This document shows, in pieces, positions 51,493 to 59,898 of a stretch of DNA of 64,000 nt. Location: the NCBI GenBank assembly GCA_965220045.1, contig OZ244803.1, forward strand, positions 3,313,993 to 3,377,992, read 5' to 3'. Numbering within the stretch: position 1 is the stretch's first letter; each line of letters opens with the position of its first letter. The notes under the pieces were generated by a model. It did not search any database and was not told the DNA's origin. It was given only the letters and a program-made list of their open reading frames with translations. Both the position numbers and the translations under genes were made by a program. This DNA comes from VXOZ01 sp965220045. Lineage in GTDB: Bacteria; Chloroflexota; UBA11872; VXOZ01.

Positions 51493-53958
51493 TTACCGCA
51501 GCGCGGCGTTGAGCGCTGCCTGCAGCTTGAAGATGATGCGGTCGCGGACGGTGTTGACCTCGGCGTCTTGCAACGTGCGATCAGGGGCGCGGAAGGTGAG
51601 CGTATAGGCCAAACTGCGCTTGCCCTCCGGTACTTGCGGCCCTTGGTAAACATCGAAAAGGTCGATGCTCTCCAGCAGTTTGCCGCCGGCGGCGCGTACT
51701 TCATGAACCACGCGCTCAGCGGGAATCTCGGCATCGAGGACGATCGCCAGGTCTTGCACCACGGCCGGATGGCGTGAAGGCGCCGCGAACTCCGCCGTGG
51801 CGTGGGCCTGCGCCACCAGGTCGTGGAGATTGACCACCAAAGCCATGACCCGCTGGTCGATGTCGTAATCGGCGCTCACCTCGCCGTTGATCTCGCCAAC
51901 GATTCCGACCACACGCTCTTCCTTGCCGGTGCGCGCAGTCACGGCTGCGGCACGATAGGGGTGAAACGTCGGATGCTCCACCGGCACGAAGCCGTAATCC
52001 GCCACGCCGAAACACTGCAGGACGTGTTCCGCCACACCCTTCATCGTGTAGAAGGTGTTGTCGGCGCGGGCCCCCCACTGTTCCGTGCGGAATTCACCCA
52101 TGACAGCCGTGAGAATGCGGCGTTCCTCCGGCAGCTTGGCGCGTACGGGAAGGAAGACCGGCGCAATCTCGAAAAGGTGCACGTCGCTCGTCTGGCGGCG
52201 CAGGTTGTTTGCCAGGGTTTCCAGCAGGCCTGCCAGGGTCACCGTGCGCAGAGTGCTGGCCTCCGAGGTAAAGGGGTTCTTGAGGCCGAGGGGAGAGACA
52301 TGGAGCGGCAGCACCGCGTCAGCCACGGCGCGCGCCAGGTCGTCGTCAAGCTCCGCCTTCGCCCCTTGCGGCAGCAGGCGCGCCATGCGCGCAGCATTCG
52401 TCAGCGTATAGGTGATGGCTTCCGCGAAACCCGCGCCCACCAGGACTTGCTTGGCGTGGTCCGTCCAGGTACGCAGCGGATCGGGCGCCGCTGCCGGCAG
52501 CGGGCCGGCCGGCAACGTGGTGGGAATGTTGTCGTAGCCCACCATGCGGGCGACTTCCTCGACAAGGTCGGCGGAGCACGTCACGTCCAGCCGGTGCAAG
52601 GGAACCGTAACCTGTAGCCGGCCGTTCTGCCTGCGGTACGTGAAGCCCAAGGGCCGGAGGCTCTCCGCTGCCTGCGTCAAGGGTACCTCCATGCCGAGCA
52701 AGCGCGAGAGGTCCGCTTCCGAAAGCTCGATCTCGGGAAGTTGCTGCGGGCGCACATAGGAATCGGCGGCATGGCTGCGGGCGCGGCCGTTGGCGAGCTT
52801 GGCGATAAGCTCTACGGCGCGGTCGCGGGCCAAGGGCACCAACTCCGGCGGGACTCCCTGTTCGAAGCGCCGCGATGCCTCGCTGGGCAGATTGAGCGCT
52901 TGCCGCGTGCGGCGGATCGACGTGGGATCGAAGCTGGCGGCTTCCAGCAGTATGCTCGTCGTCCGCTCCGTCACTTCCGTGTCCAGGCCGCCCATGACAC
53001 CCGCGAGGGCAATAGCCCCCTTGGGGTCGGCGATCACTAGCATGCCGGCTTCCAGCGCGTGCTCTTCGCCGTCGAGCGTGGTGAGCTTCTCCCCAAGATG
53101 GGCGCGGCGGACGATGATTTGTCCGTCTTCCACTTTGTCATAGTCGAAGGCGTGGAGCGGCTGGCCGTATTCCAGCATGACGTAGTTGGTGATGTCCACG
53201 ATGTTGTTGATGGGGCGCATACCCGCTGCCTCCAGCCGCTCTTGCATCCAGCGCGGCGAGGGGCCGATGGTAACCTCCGTTACCACGCCCGCTGCGTACC
53301 GGGCGCAGAGCTTCGGCTCCTTGATGTCCACCCGCACCACAGGTTGATTGGGCATGTCGATGCGCTGCGTTGCCGGTTGGCGCAGGCGTTCTCCGGTGAG
53401 CGCGGCGACTTCCCGCGCCACATTGAGCATGGCGAGGCAATCGCTGCGGTTGGGTTTGAGGTCCAACTCCAGGATGGTATCGCCCAAGTAGTCTTGCAGC
53501 GGCGTGCCGACCGGCGCGTCGGCGTCGAGGATCATGATGCCTTCATGGTCGTCGCCCAAGCCGAGCTCTCTGGCCGAGCACACCATGCCTTCGGACTTGA
53601 CCCCCCGCAGCACCACGGGCTTGAGCGTGATGCGCTGCGGTGCATCGCTGTAGGCATCATTGAGTTCGGCGCCGAGCAGCGCCACGGGCACCTTGTCGCC
53701 CACGGCGATGTTCATGGCGCCGGTAACGAACGTGGGTTGGTCGGCCTGTCCGTAGTCAACGGTGACAAGCTGCAAGCGGTCGGCGTTAGGATGACGATTC
53801 AGATCAACAACCGTGCCGACAAAGGTATTGCTCCAGAAGTCGCCGATTTGGATGACTTGCGCCACCTCGATGCCGGCCATCGTCAGTCTGTGCGCCAGCT
53901 CTGCGACGGGCAGTTTTACCGCCACGTAGTCTTCGAGCCAGCGGAGTGATACTCGCAT
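51493..53958 (-). CDS. pheT: Phenylalanyl-tRNA synthetase beta subunit
   Basis: 821 residues, full length. Domains in order: tRNA-binding EMAP/OB-type region (LNRHPNADRLQLVTVDYGQA), B3/4 editing domain, B5 domain (DLSRLLGMEVPLTQAAESLR), catalytic-core-like module, and the C-terminal FDX-ACB anticodon-binding domain (FAAPSRHPAVVQDLAIVLDA). It forms the alpha2-beta2 enzyme with PheS. ATG at 53958 has GGGAGG upstream. It follows pheS after about 330 bases, an unusually long gap that contains 22-bp tandem repeats. Confidence 0.95.
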   Translation of the reverse strand: MRVSLRWLEDYVAVKLPVAELAHRLTMAGIEVAQVIQIGDFWSNTFVGTVVDLNRHPNADRLQLVTVDYGQADQPTFVTGAMNIAVGDKVPVALLGAELNDAYSDAPQRITLKPVVLRGVKSEGMVCSARELGLGDDHEGIMILDADAPVGTPLQDYLGDTILELDLKPNRSDCLAMLNVAREVAALTGERLRQPATQRIDMPNQPVVRVDIKEPKLCARYAAGVVTEVTIGPSPRWMQERLEAAGMRPINNIVDITNYVMLEYGQPLHAFDYDKVEDGQIIVRRAHLGEKLTTLDGEEHALEAGMLVIADPKGAIALAGVMGGLDTEVTERTTSILLEAASFDPTSIRRTRQALNLPSEASRRFEQGVPPELVPLARDRAVELIAKLANGRARSHAADSYVRPQQLPEIELSEADLSRLLGMEVPLTQAAESLRPLGFTYRRQNGRLQVTVPLHRLDVTCSADLVEEVARMVGYDNIPTTLPAGPLPAAAPDPLRTWTDHAKQVLVGAGFAEAITYTLTNAARMARLLPQGAKAELDDDLARAVADAVLPLHVSPLGLKNPFTSEASTLRTVTLAGLLETLANNLRRQTSDVHLFEIAPVFLPVRAKLPEERRILTAVMGEFRTEQWGARADNTFYTMKGVAEHVLQCFGVADYGFVPVEHPTFHPYRAAAVTARTGKEERVVGIVGEINGEVSADYDIDQRVMALVVNLHDLVAQAHATAEFAAPSRHPAVVQDLAIVLDAEIPAERVVHEVRAAGGKLLESIDLFDVYQGPQVPEGKRSLAYTLTFRAPDRTLQDAEVNTVRDRIIFKLQAALNAALR

Positions 53959-54195
53959 GCGATCAAGAACCTCCCGGAGAGCGCCCGCTCCAGCGGACGT
54001 TCGTCTCCACGCCTACCGTATTCGGACTGTGGTGCGCCTCGTGCGCGGCGCTGATTGCTTTGCATTCACTGTTGCTGTTGCGCGTTGCCTAAAGGCAAGC
54101 GCTTCAGTCTCCGCCTAAACGCAGCAATTGCGGTGTATCAGCGAGACTCTCGTGTGGTTTAAGCGAAATTGCTGCAAAATCCAGCGGCATTGTTA

Positions 54196-54305
54196 GTTTT
54201 CTCTAGCGATACTGCTGTATGGCCTCAACGGAACTGCCGCATGGCCTCAGCGAAATTGCTGCATGACTTCAACGGAATTGTTGCATGACTTCAACGAAAT
54301 TGCTG
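54196..54305. repeat. Five 22-bp tandem repeats made of the pheS end
   Basis: Units at 54284-54305, 54262-54283, 54240-54261, 54218-54239 and a degenerate one at 54196-54217. On the minus strand each reads close to CAGCAATTTCGTTGAAGTCA plus TG: the last codons of pheS (Gln-Gln-Phe-Arg) and its stop. The first unit is the true gene end; the others extend into the pheS-pheT gap. Every unit holds a tiny ATG-CAG-CAA-TTT-CGT-TGA frame without a ribosome binding site. Confidence 0.9.
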
Positions 54306-55361
54306 AAGGAAGCGGACATCGTTGTTGTAGAAGTAGCGAATGTCATCGATGCCGTATTTCAGCATGGCGATGCGCTCCACGCCCATGCCGAAGGCAAAGC
54401 CGGAGTACTGGGCGGGGTCGTAGTTCACGGCCTCCAGTACGTTCGGATGCACCATGCCGCAGCCCAGGATTTCCAGCCAGCCGGTATGCTTGCACACGCG
54501 GCAGCCGTCGCCGCCGCAGACGTGGCAACTGATGGATACCTCCGCGCCCGGTTCGACGAAGGGAAAGTACGAGCAGTTGAAGCGCACGCGGGTGTTGGGG
54601 CCGAACAGTTCGTGGGCAAACGCCGTGAGCACCCCTTTCAGGTCGGCCATGCTCGTGCGTTCGTCCACGGCGAGCCCTTCCACCTGGTAGAAGATGGCTT
54701 CATGGCTGGCGTCGGTGGCTTCGTTGCGGTAGACGCGCCCCGGCGCCACGATGCGCACCGGCGGAGGGGTATTCTCCATGATCCGCACCTGCACCGGCGA
54801 CGTGTGGGTGCGCAGCAGCATGGAGCCGAAATTCTTCGTGGGCTCGGCATCGACGTAGAACGTATCCCACATGTCCCGCGCGGGATGGTCGGCGGGAATG
54901 TTGAGCATGGCGAAGTTGTAGCGGTCCCATTCGACCTCGGGGCCCTCCATCACCTGAAAGCCCATGTGCTCGAAGACGCCGAGAATCTCGTTGAGAACCT
55001 GTGTGGTGGGATGGAGCTGGCCCATGCGCACCGGGGCGCCGGGGAGCGTAACGTCGAGCGCTTCCTCCCTTTGTTTCGCGGCGTGCACCCCGCGTTGGAG
55101 CGCCGCCTGCCGCGCCTCCATGGCCTCCGCCAGACGCCCTTTGACCGTATTGGCCAGTTGACCGACACGGGGGCGTTCTTCTTTCGGCAGGCCGCCCAGG
55201 CCGCGCAACAGTTGGGTCACTTTGCCGCTGCGGCCCAGGTAGGTCGTGCGCCAGTCGTTCAAGTCCGCCTCTGCGGTGAACTGCTGCAGCCGGTCCTGGG
55301 CTTCACGCTCCAGCGCTTCGAGTTGCGCTACTATGTCCGCTGCCGTCGTCTCATCTGCCAT
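54291..55361 (-). CDS. pheS: Phenylalanyl-tRNA synthetase alpha subunit
   Basis: 356 residues. N-terminal coiled coil (residues 1-80), then the class II catalytic core: HPARDMWDTFYV (motif 1/2 region), LLRTHTSPVQVRIM, RIVAPGRVYRNEATDASHEA with the motif 2 Arg, QVEGLAVDERTSMADLKGVL and motif 3 FAFGMGVERIAMLKYGIDDI. It aminoacylates tRNA-Phe with PheT. ATG at 55361 has GAGGACAG upstream. The gene ends in the first unit of a 22-bp tandem repeat. Upstream lie a strong promoter, a short leader ORF and a terminator, indicating attenuation. Confidence 0.96.
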   Translation of the reverse strand: MADETTAADIVAQLEALEREAQDRLQQFTAEADLNDWRTTYLGRSGKVTQLLRGLGGLPKEERPRVGQLANTVKGRLAEAMEARQAALQRGVHAAKQREEALDVTLPGAPVRMGQLHPTTQVLNEILGVFEHMGFQVMEGPEVEWDRYNFAMLNIPADHPARDMWDTFYVDAEPTKNFGSMLLRTHTSPVQVRIMENTPPPVRIVAPGRVYRNEATDASHEAIFYQVEGLAVDERTSMADLKGVLTAFAHELFGPNTRVRFNCSYFPFVEPGAEVSISCHVCGGDGCRVCKHTGWLEILGCGMVHPNVLEAVNYDPAQYSGFAFGMGVERIAMLKYGIDDIRYFYNNDVRFLQQFR

Positions 55362-55390
55362 CGTCTGCTGTCCTCACTTTACAAACAAAA

Positions 55391-55418
55391 AGCAGAAAGC
55401 GGGTAAACACTTTCTGCT
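55391..55418 (-). terminator. Intrinsic terminator in the pheS leader (attenuator)
   Basis: Stem of nine perfect pairs (AGCAGAAAG and CTTTCTGCT) with a ten-base loop; on the minus strand it is followed by TTTTGTTTG. It lies between the promoter at 55594-55622 and pheS, about 30 bases before the start codon. A terminator inside a leader has no use unless read-through is controlled. A competing upstream pair (CCGGAGAG with CTCTCCGG at 55422-55429) is present. Confidence 0.8.
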
Positions 55419-55446
55419 CAGCCGGAGAGGCGGGTGCGGTGCTAGG

Positions 55447-55518
55447 CTATGCGTCCGCAATGCACCTAGTCGTTGCCCGGCTCTCCGGGCCCGTAAATTG
55501 CCACGCCCACGGGTACAT
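55447..55518 (-). CDS. Putative leader peptide, 23 residues
   Basis: Short frame in the pheS leader, ATG at 55518, TAG at 55447. It begins MYPWAWQFTG and ends TRCIADA. GAGAGG lies six bases upstream. Residues 2-8 hold one Tyr, two Trp and one Phe, an aromatic cluster unexpected by chance in a short frame. The stop lies shortly before the paired region that precedes the terminator. The lack of repeated Phe argues against a classical Phe-only attenuator; the case is suggestive only. Confidence 0.45.
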   Translation of the reverse strand: MYPWAWQFTGPESRATTRCIADA

Positions 55519-55593
55519 TGCTTGCCTCTCGCCTCACCCAATCTCTACTAGGATATTTGAGTAGTTAAGTACAGTGGCCCAACGCAAGTCAAT

Positions 55594-55622
55594 AGTATAG
55601 CTATATTGGCGGCGTGTGTCAA
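55594..55622 (-). promoter_or_regulatory. Sigma-70 promoter of pheS-pheT
   Basis: On the minus strand: -35 TTGACA (55617-55622, perfect), 17-base spacer, -10 TATACT (55594-55599, one mismatch). Transcription would start near 55587, about 225 bases before pheS, so the leader ORF and terminator are within the transcript. The -10 overlaps a small palindrome TATAGCTATA. Confidence 0.85.
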
Positions 55623-55865
55623 AAGTGCACGAGTGTAGAATGTCTTACATGGGTGCGCAGTGCAAGAGGCCGCTTGCAGGGCTGGAATTGCGTGTGCTCC
55701 CTGATTCCATATAGGCTATTGGCTATAGAGAGTCAGTCGTCTTGTGCCGCGTGTGTAACGGTAGTGCAGCCCATTACCGGGTTGATTCGTTTCGACATCG
55801 TGACCGCGTGGCCGGCGGCTCAGACTTACTGTCAAGTACGTAAACGCAACCCCGCAGGTGAGACA

Positions 55866-57860
55866 ATGTCTTTCTCCCATCTCTGGCAGATGTACGGGCC
55901 CGTGGTGCGGTCGTCCCACTTCCGCACCGTAGCGGCGACGGGCGTCTTGATTCTCGCCGCCTGGTTGGTTTCTTTCACGGGCGAGGGAGGAACCGGACAG
56001 CACGTCCATCTCGGCCAGACGCTGACGATTTCACTGGTGCCGGAAGGCCAATCTTCCATTGCCGTGGGCTTGGCGCTGGCGGCGGTTGTCATTGGCGGAA
56101 CTGGCATCGTGTGGGGTGCGCTGGAGGGCCTGCGGCAGCGGCAGGTTAACGTGGATGAACTCGTGAGCATTGCCGTCATCGCCTCGGTGCTGGTCGGTGA
56201 GTATCTCTCCGCCGGACTCGTGGTCTTCATGATGATCTTCGGCCAGCTTCTCGAGGAAGCGACCAGCCAACGGGCAACGGCGGCGCTGGAGCATTTGGCG
56301 GAATTGCAGCCGGAGCGCGCCCACCGCATGCAAGGTGACGCGATTAAGGAAGTGGACGTAGAAGACCTCCAACCCGGTGATGCCGTGCTGGCGCGGCCGG
56401 GCGAGCGGCTGCCGGTGGACGGCGCGGTGATTAGCGGCATGAGCGCTGTGGACGAGACCCTGGTCACCGGCGAATCTCTCCCCGTGCAAAAAGCGCCGGG
56501 CGACCATGTGTACGCGGGCACGCTGAACCAAGAAGGCGCGCTGACGATCCGCACCGAGGCCGTGGGCGAGAGTGCGTATGTAGGGCAGATTGGGCGTCTG
56601 CTGGACGCGCTGGAAGAGGAGCGCGCGCCGATCGTGCGCGTGGCCGACCGCTACGCCAAGTACTTTACGCCAGCGATTCTGCTTGTCTCCAGCGGCACGT
56701 GGCTGGTTTCCGGCAATCTCAGCGCGGCCCTGGCCGTGTTGATCATCGCCTGTCCGTGCGCGCTGGTACTGGCAACGCCCACCGCGATTGTGGCCGGCGT
56801 GGCCAATGCGGCGCGACAGGGCATTCTCATCAAAGGCGGCGCCCGCTTCGAGGCCGCCGGGGCGGTGGACACCGTCGCCGTTGACAAAACCGGCACGCTC
56901 ACGCTCGGCACGCCGGTGGTGCAGCAGGTAGTTCCCGTGGAAGGTATGCGCGCGGAGGATTTGGTGAACCTCGCGGGCGCGGTGGAGCGCTATTCCGAAC
57001 ATCCCCTGGGCAAGGCGCTCGTAACCTATGCCGACGAACAGGGCCTCGACCTCCCTGCCGCGGCGGACTTTCGGGCCTTTCCGGGCTTGGGCGTGGGGGG
57101 AAGTGTGGCCCAGCAACGGGTATTGGTGGGCAACCGCGATCTGCTGGAATCGCATGACGTTACCGGTGTGCCGTCGCAGGAAGCGATGCCGGCTGAGGGT
57201 AGTTTGCTCCTGGTGGCGGTGGAGGGGCGTTTCTGCGGCTGGGTGCAGTTTGCCGATACCCTGCGACCGGCGGCGGCGGAGGCGGTGGAGCATCTCCAAG
57301 CGTTGGGTATTCAAAGTGTGGTGATGCTCACCGGCGACCGGCCGCAGGAAGCCGGGCGGCTGGCGGCGGCGGTGGGAGTAGACGAGTGGCGCGCCCGCCT
57401 GCTGCCCGAGGAGAAAGTGAACTGGATTCGCGGCGCGCGCGGCGAGGGCAAACGTGTGGCGATGGCCGGCGACGGCGTGAACGATGCCCCGGCCCTGGCG
57501 GCCGCCGATCTTGGTATTGTCATGGGCGGCACGGGCACGGCGGTGGCGGCGGAAACGGCCGACATCGCCCTCATGCGCGGCGACATCGGCCAACTGCCCA
57601 CGGCCATTGCGATCAGCCAGATGACCCTGCGCGGCATCAAGCAGAATCTGCTCTTTGCGCTGGTCTGGAACCTCGTCGGCATTGCGCTGGCGGCCACCGG
57701 CGTCCTGGGCCCAATCGCCGCCGCGCTGGCCCACAATCTCGGCTCGGTAGCGGTGGTGGTGAACGCCGCCCGCTACGTAGCGGCACCGAGCAAGCTCCCG
57801 CCCCATGTCCACCAGGAACGGGTCGCGCAGCAGCCCGACGCCGTCTCCGATCCGGTATAG
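55866..57860 (+). CDS. Heavy-metal-translocating P1B-type ATPase
   Basis: 664 residues from ATG at 55866 (MSFSHLWQMYGP; GCAGGTGAG upstream); the open frame runs on to 55614 without a site. No N-terminal HMA metal-binding domain is present. Core motifs: actuator TGES (VTGESLPVQ), CPC in the sixth helix (Cys296-Pro-Cys298), phosphorylated Asp340 in VDKTGTLT, HP dipeptide in SEHPLGKALVTY, GDGVNDAPALAAADLGIV. The tail includes HNLGSVAVVVNAARYVA. It pumps metal ions (Cu, Zn, Cd or Co) out of the cell; selectivity cannot be fixed. No metal regulator is adjacent. Confidence 0.92.
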   Translation: MSFSHLWQMYGPVVRSSHFRTVAATGVLILAAWLVSFTGEGGTGQHVHLGQTLTISLVPEGQSSIAVGLALAAVVIGGTGIVWGALEGLRQRQVNVDELVSIAVIASVLVGEYLSAGLVVFMMIFGQLLEEATSQRATAALEHLAELQPERAHRMQGDAIKEVDVEDLQPGDAVLARPGERLPVDGAVISGMSAVDETLVTGESLPVQKAPGDHVYAGTLNQEGALTIRTEAVGESAYVGQIGRLLDALEEERAPIVRVADRYAKYFTPAILLVSSGTWLVSGNLSAALAVLIIACPCALVLATPTAIVAGVANAARQGILIKGGARFEAAGAVDTVAVDKTGTLTLGTPVVQQVVPVEGMRAEDLVNLAGAVERYSEHPLGKALVTYADEQGLDLPAAADFRAFPGLGVGGSVAQQRVLVGNRDLLESHDVTGVPSQEAMPAEGSLLLVAVEGRFCGWVQFADTLRPAAAEAVEHLQALGIQSVVMLTGDRPQEAGRLAAAVGVDEWRARLLPEEKVNWIRGARGEGKRVAMAGDGVNDAPALAAADLGIVMGGTGTAVAAETADIALMRGDIGQLPTAIAISQMTLRGIKQNLLFALVWNLVGIALAATGVLGPIAAALAHNLGSVAVVVNAARYVAAPSKLPPHVHQERVAQQPDAVSDPV

Positions 57861-58354
57861 GTCAAAGGATCTTGGTGAAATAGCTGCTAACTCTGGGCGT
57901 GTTCACGGTCACCGGCTGGGCGAGTTTACGGTTACCGGCTGCGCGCGTAACCCCCGGAAGCTCATCTAGAGTCCGCCATTCCCGCGCAAGCTCGCCCCGG
58001 GCCGGGGCGCGGAATCCATCTTCTCTGCGGGCCCTGGACACAGGCATCGGCCGGAGTGGCGGCCCAAGTGGTAGATGCACACCTACTGCAAAGCCATTAC
58101 CGTCTAAGTCGGGCTCAGACAGCAAACTCTCTGACGGCTTTCGGCCTTAGTTCCTCTCTTGGTTCTGCGAACGAGCTAGTTGACTCATACAATTCAGGCG
58201 CAACGGCTGCACCGTACTTGGTACCGGGCCGAAAGCCAGTACGGGGAGTCTCCCAGGTACTGTCTCTGCGGAGAATAGGCTGCCCCGTACACGATACGAA
58301 GTATCGACCGATTCGGAGCCGGAACTCAGCCCGGGGACTCATCCACATCCCGTA
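57861..58354. repeat. Intergenic region with interrupted GATTCC palindrome
   Basis: About 490 bases without a credible gene. CATTCCCGCGCAAGCTCGCC and GGGCCGGGGCGCGGAATCC at 57977-58018 is the interrupted form of the dispersed palindrome seen also at 29928 and 34713. A CCCCGTACACGATACGAAG-type fragment lies near 58281. The last five bases before the next element (58355-58359) are ATTCC. Confidence 0.7.
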
Positions 58355-58445
58355 ATTCCTGTATGTGTCAGGTAATTTGCTGACAGAATTGGGGAAGATT
58401 ATCGGTGATTCTGCCTGCGAGTAAGACCCAATCAGATGTCATTCC

Positions 58446-59505
58446 TGTAAGTGTCAGGTAATTCGTTGACAGATCTGGTAGAACATTGATGAGTGTCAAT
58501 CACCAGATCTGGAGGCAACTGATGCGGGATAATAGTAGTGACAAGACCATTGAACGGAACCTCATGCAGAAGTGGCGTTTCCTCATCGCCGAGTACGAAC
58601 GGGTCAAGGCCAAGCAGCATCCCCAGTTCCGCTTCCTGCAGGACTTCTATGCGTTCCATGGTACCAGTCGCCAGACCTTCGCCAAGTACTACAACCGTTT
58701 TCTGCAACTGCGCAGCGACGACGCCCTGCTGCCGCGCAAGCGCGGCCCCAAGTGGAAGAGCCGCCGCACCTTGCCCTACATCGAGCAGAAGGTGCTGGAG
58801 CAGCGCCGCAAGGGTATCAACCGCTATGAGATCTGTGCCATACTCAAACCGGTACTCAAAGCGCACACACCCTCACCCTCGACCATCTACGCCATTAGCA
58901 AGCGCCATGGGCTCAACCGTCTGAAACCGGCCATGAAACAAGCCAAGCGCACCATCATCAAGACCCGCGCGGGCGAACTGGGGCATCTGGACTGCCATTA
59001 CCTCAGCCGCGACCTGCTCCTGGACAGCTCCCAGCGCTACTACCTGGTCTCCGTGCTCGATGCCTGCACCCGTCTGGCTTGGGCTGAAGTGGTGCCTGAC
59101 CTCAAGAGCCTCAGCGTCATGTTCGCCGCGCTCAAGAGCATCAACCTGCTCAACGTTGAGTACGGCATCCAGTTCGAAGCCATCCTCACCGATAACGGTC
59201 CTGAGGTGGCGGCACGCACGAAACCGGCGCAGCATCCCTTCGAGCGCATGCTGCTGGAGCTCGGCATCAAACACCGCTACACCCGGCCCTACCGACCCCA
59301 GACCAACGGCAAGATCGAACGCTTCTGGCGGACCCTGAACGACGACCTGATCGAAGGCACGACGTTCGAGAACCTGACGGAGTTCCAAAACGAACTGATG
59401 CAATACCTCCTGTACTACAACACGGAAAGACCACACCAAGGCCTGAAGGGGCATACGCCTCTTCAAGCTCTGCAAAATCTGTCAACGAATTAGTCAACAT
59501 TTACA
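58446..59505. mobile_element. IS481-like insertion sequence, complete
   Basis: 1060 bases with terminal inverted repeats of about 30 bases: left TGTAAGTGTCAGGTAATTCG, right (complement) TGTAAATGTTGACTAATTCG, both continuing TTGACAGAT. Direct duplications ATTCC at 58441-58445 and 59506-59510 flank it exactly. It carries one transposase gene whose stop codon lies within the right repeat. It is inserted inside a MITE. Confidence 0.92.
58489..59493 (+). CDS. DDE transposase, IS481 type
   Basis: 334 residues. The N-terminal helix-turn-helix region (HGTSRQTFAKYYNRFLQLRS, KGINRYEICAILKPVLKA) is followed by an rve-type catalytic core with the DDE triad: Asp168 in GELGHLDCHYL, Asp235 in AILTDNGPEVAA and Glu277 in NGKIERFWRTLNDD. 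The end RPHQGLKGHTPLQAL is typical. ATG at 58489 (TTG at 58486 is in frame just before). All catalytic residues are present and the frame is intact, so the element may be active and could move the related MITEs in trans. Confidence 0.92.
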   Translation: MSVNHQIWRQLMRDNSSDKTIERNLMQKWRFLIAEYERVKAKQHPQFRFLQDFYAFHGTSRQTFAKYYNRFLQLRSDDALLPRKRGPKWKSRRTLPYIEQKVLEQRRKGINRYEICAILKPVLKAHTPSPSTIYAISKRHGLNRLKPAMKQAKRTIIKTRAGELGHLDCHYLSRDLLLDSSQRYYLVSVLDACTRLAWAEVVPDLKSLSVMFAALKSINLLNVEYGIQFEAILTDNGPEVAARTKPAQHPFERMLLELGIKHRYTRPYRPQTNGKIERFWRTLNDDLIEGTTFENLTEFQNELMQYLLYYNTERPHQGLKGHTPLQALQNLSTN

Positions 59506-59898
59506 ATTCCGAACGGAGCACAGCGGAGTGTCGAACCCTGTTCGCGGAATCTAGAGTACTAAGCCTATCAAACACGCTCGAGGTGAACCCTAGATTCCGC
59601 GTCTTTGACGAAGTCAGCGAACCTTGTTCGTCGTTGCGCTCGAAGTGACATGGATTGTATTCACTGAGAATTGATGGAAGAATCTGTCAACGAATTAGTC
59701 GACATTAACAATTCCCCCGAATGCCGGAATCCAGTCGCACTCAATGCGGTGTTCGCCGACGTGGTTTCCAGCCGCTTCCCCTTGAATTCTTGGCGCTTGC
59801 ATTGAATCAAAGCGCGGCAAGGGATTCGGTGAGGAATCATCAGGGGATACGTTTAAAGGGCCGTGTCTGCCGCGTTTTCCACAGCGACGCCGCATGCG

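Larger units (their letters stand above)
58360..59710. mobile_element. MITE interrupted by an IS481-like element
   Basis: Ends TGTATGTGTCAGGTAATTTG and, at the right, GTCAACGAATTAGTCGACAT plus TAACA. Flanked by ATTCC at 58355-58359 and 59711-59715. Outside the inserted IS, its two parts match the MITE at 39562-39817 in inverted orientation: for example GCCTGCGAGTAAGACCCAAT on the left and the GGAATCTAGA region on the right. The target looks like a GTCATTCC-type palindrome (GTAATTCCCCCGAATGCCGG). Confidence 0.88.

Noticed and set aside
55362..55587. T-box riboswitch upstream of pheS
   Set aside because: The leader length and terminator fit, but the TGGNACCGCG core is absent and the terminator stem does not include the nearest match, so leader attenuation is favoured.
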